Source: JACDAN01 sp963834825
GTDB lineage: Bacteria > Actinomycetota > Thermoleophilia > Gaiellales > Gaiellaceae
Length of the DNA: 64,000 bases
Reading direction: 5' to 3'
NCBI GenBank assembly: GCA_963834825.1
Contig: CAWICZ010000008.1
Span: forward strand, 62,001-126,000
Both the position numbers and the translations under genes were made by a program. Below the pieces are notes generated by a model. The model did no database searches. It was not told where the DNA came from and saw only the letters and a list, made by a program, of their open reading frames with translations. Positions 63,642-64,000 of the stretch are shown here, in pieces (the stretch's first letter is position 1; the number at the start of each line of letters is the position of its first letter).

Positions 63642-63998
63642 TTAGGCCGGCGTGAGCCTGCCCCTCCGGCTCCACATCGCCGCGGCCGTTCCGCCTGCCA
63701 GAAGGCCGAGCATGAGGGCGATGAGGGCGAAGCCCGGGTTGACGAAGTCGATGTTCCAACCGCTGTCCTTGGTGAGGACGATCGGGGTCGTCTGGGGAGT
63801 CGACCTCGGGACCGCGCGGTCGTCCACGGCAACTCCGGTCCGGTCAGACGAGATGCTCAGGCCGAGGCTCTGCTCGTCGACGCCGACGCCGTGGCTGAGG
63901 TACGGGATCTCGCTGGGGCGGTCCTGCACGACGGTGCCGCCGTAGCTCTCCTGGTCGACGCCGATGCCGTGGCTCAGGTACGGGATGTCCGAATACTG
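63642..63998 (-). CDS. Membrane-anchored protein with tandem IPYLSHG repeats (cut by window edge)
   Basis: The frame is open to the right edge; 118 C-terminal residues are present. Two copies of a 26-residue unit are visible, SDIPYLSHGIGVDQESYGG and SEIPYLSHGVGVDEQS. After these come a polar linker and a C-terminal helix (GFALIALMLGLLAGGTAAAM) with a basic end (RRGRLTPA), the layout of a surface protein anchored by one span. More repeats probably lie beyond the window. I do not recognise the family. Confidence 0.75.
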   Translation of the reverse strand, partial: QYSDIPYLSHGIGVDQESYGGTVVQDRPSEIPYLSHGVGVDEQSLGLSISSDRTGVAVDDRAVPRSTPQTTPIVLTKDSGWNIDFVNPGFALIALMLGLLAGGTAAAMWSRRGRLTPA

Positions 63999-64000
63999 GT

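Overview
The window is high-GC, densely coded bacterial DNA, most likely from an actinobacterium of the Thermoleophilia (Gaiella/Solirubrobacter-like) type. Supporting signs are a Gram-positive/actinobacterial SOS box (CGAACATGTGTTCG) in front of lexA, the gene order rpsF-ssb-rpsR-rplI-dnaB, exported collagen-like Gly-X-Y proteins, frequent GTG/TTG starts and short 4-bp gene overlaps. The taxonomic call is inference; a 16S or marker-gene placement would settle it.

Layout. 1-2.9 kb: end of an ABC ATPase plus an FtsX-type permease. 3-8.4 kb: methyltransferase, an integrase-like remnant, RNase P RNA (rnpB), a zinc-ribbon protein, lexA, tRNA-Leu(GAG), secG, a single-domain response regulator, a glycosyltransferase and an ArsR/AHSA1 pair with a near-consensus promoter. 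8.4-16.8 kb: methylmalonyl-CoA mutase catalytic subunit, L,D-transpeptidase, MoaD-MoaE fusion, two collagen-like exported proteins, M29 aminopeptidase, a VapBC-type toxin-antitoxin pair, an M50 protease and a LOG-family protein. 16.8-19.9 kb: a complete selA-selB-selC (tRNA-Sec) set. 20-31.6 kb: secreted CHRD and cupredoxin proteins, sulfite-oxidase-like protein, large LuxR regulator, PadR, a CHASE3-like histidine kinase with its response regulator, sorbosone/PQQ-type dehydrogenase and amidase. 31.7-41.6 kb: one co-directional run rpsF-ssb-rpsR-rplI-dnaB-hyp-purA-purD-purE-purB-purC-purS-purQ. 41.5-43.4 kb: hypothetical, enolase-superfamily and short lipoprotein genes. 43.4-62.4 kb: a polyamine/amine catabolic cluster. 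62.4-64 kb: a nested palindromic repeat, GNAT, LysE exporter and the end of a repeat-containing surface protein.

The polyamine cluster is the most coherent functional unit. It has two complete spermidine/putrescine-type ABC importers (ATPase, binding protein, two permeases each), an APC permease, two class-III aminotransferases, two aldehyde dehydrogenases (one resembling gamma-aminobutyraldehyde dehydrogenase), a flavin amine oxidase, a saccharopine-dehydrogenase-like oxidoreductase and an Lrp/AsnC regulator. Together they could import diamines/polyamines and convert them by transamination or oxidation to aldehydes, then acids feeding GABA and succinate.

An unusual property of the sequence as given is that at least twelve otherwise well-conserved genes are broken by single-base shifts, and about 17 of some 20 shifts have the same sign (one extra base, +1). 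purA, purB, the GABA-type aminotransferase, two transporter genes and several exported proteins are affected. Sequencing or assembly error is the simplest explanation, so most of these genes are annotated here as full-length CDS spanning the shift.
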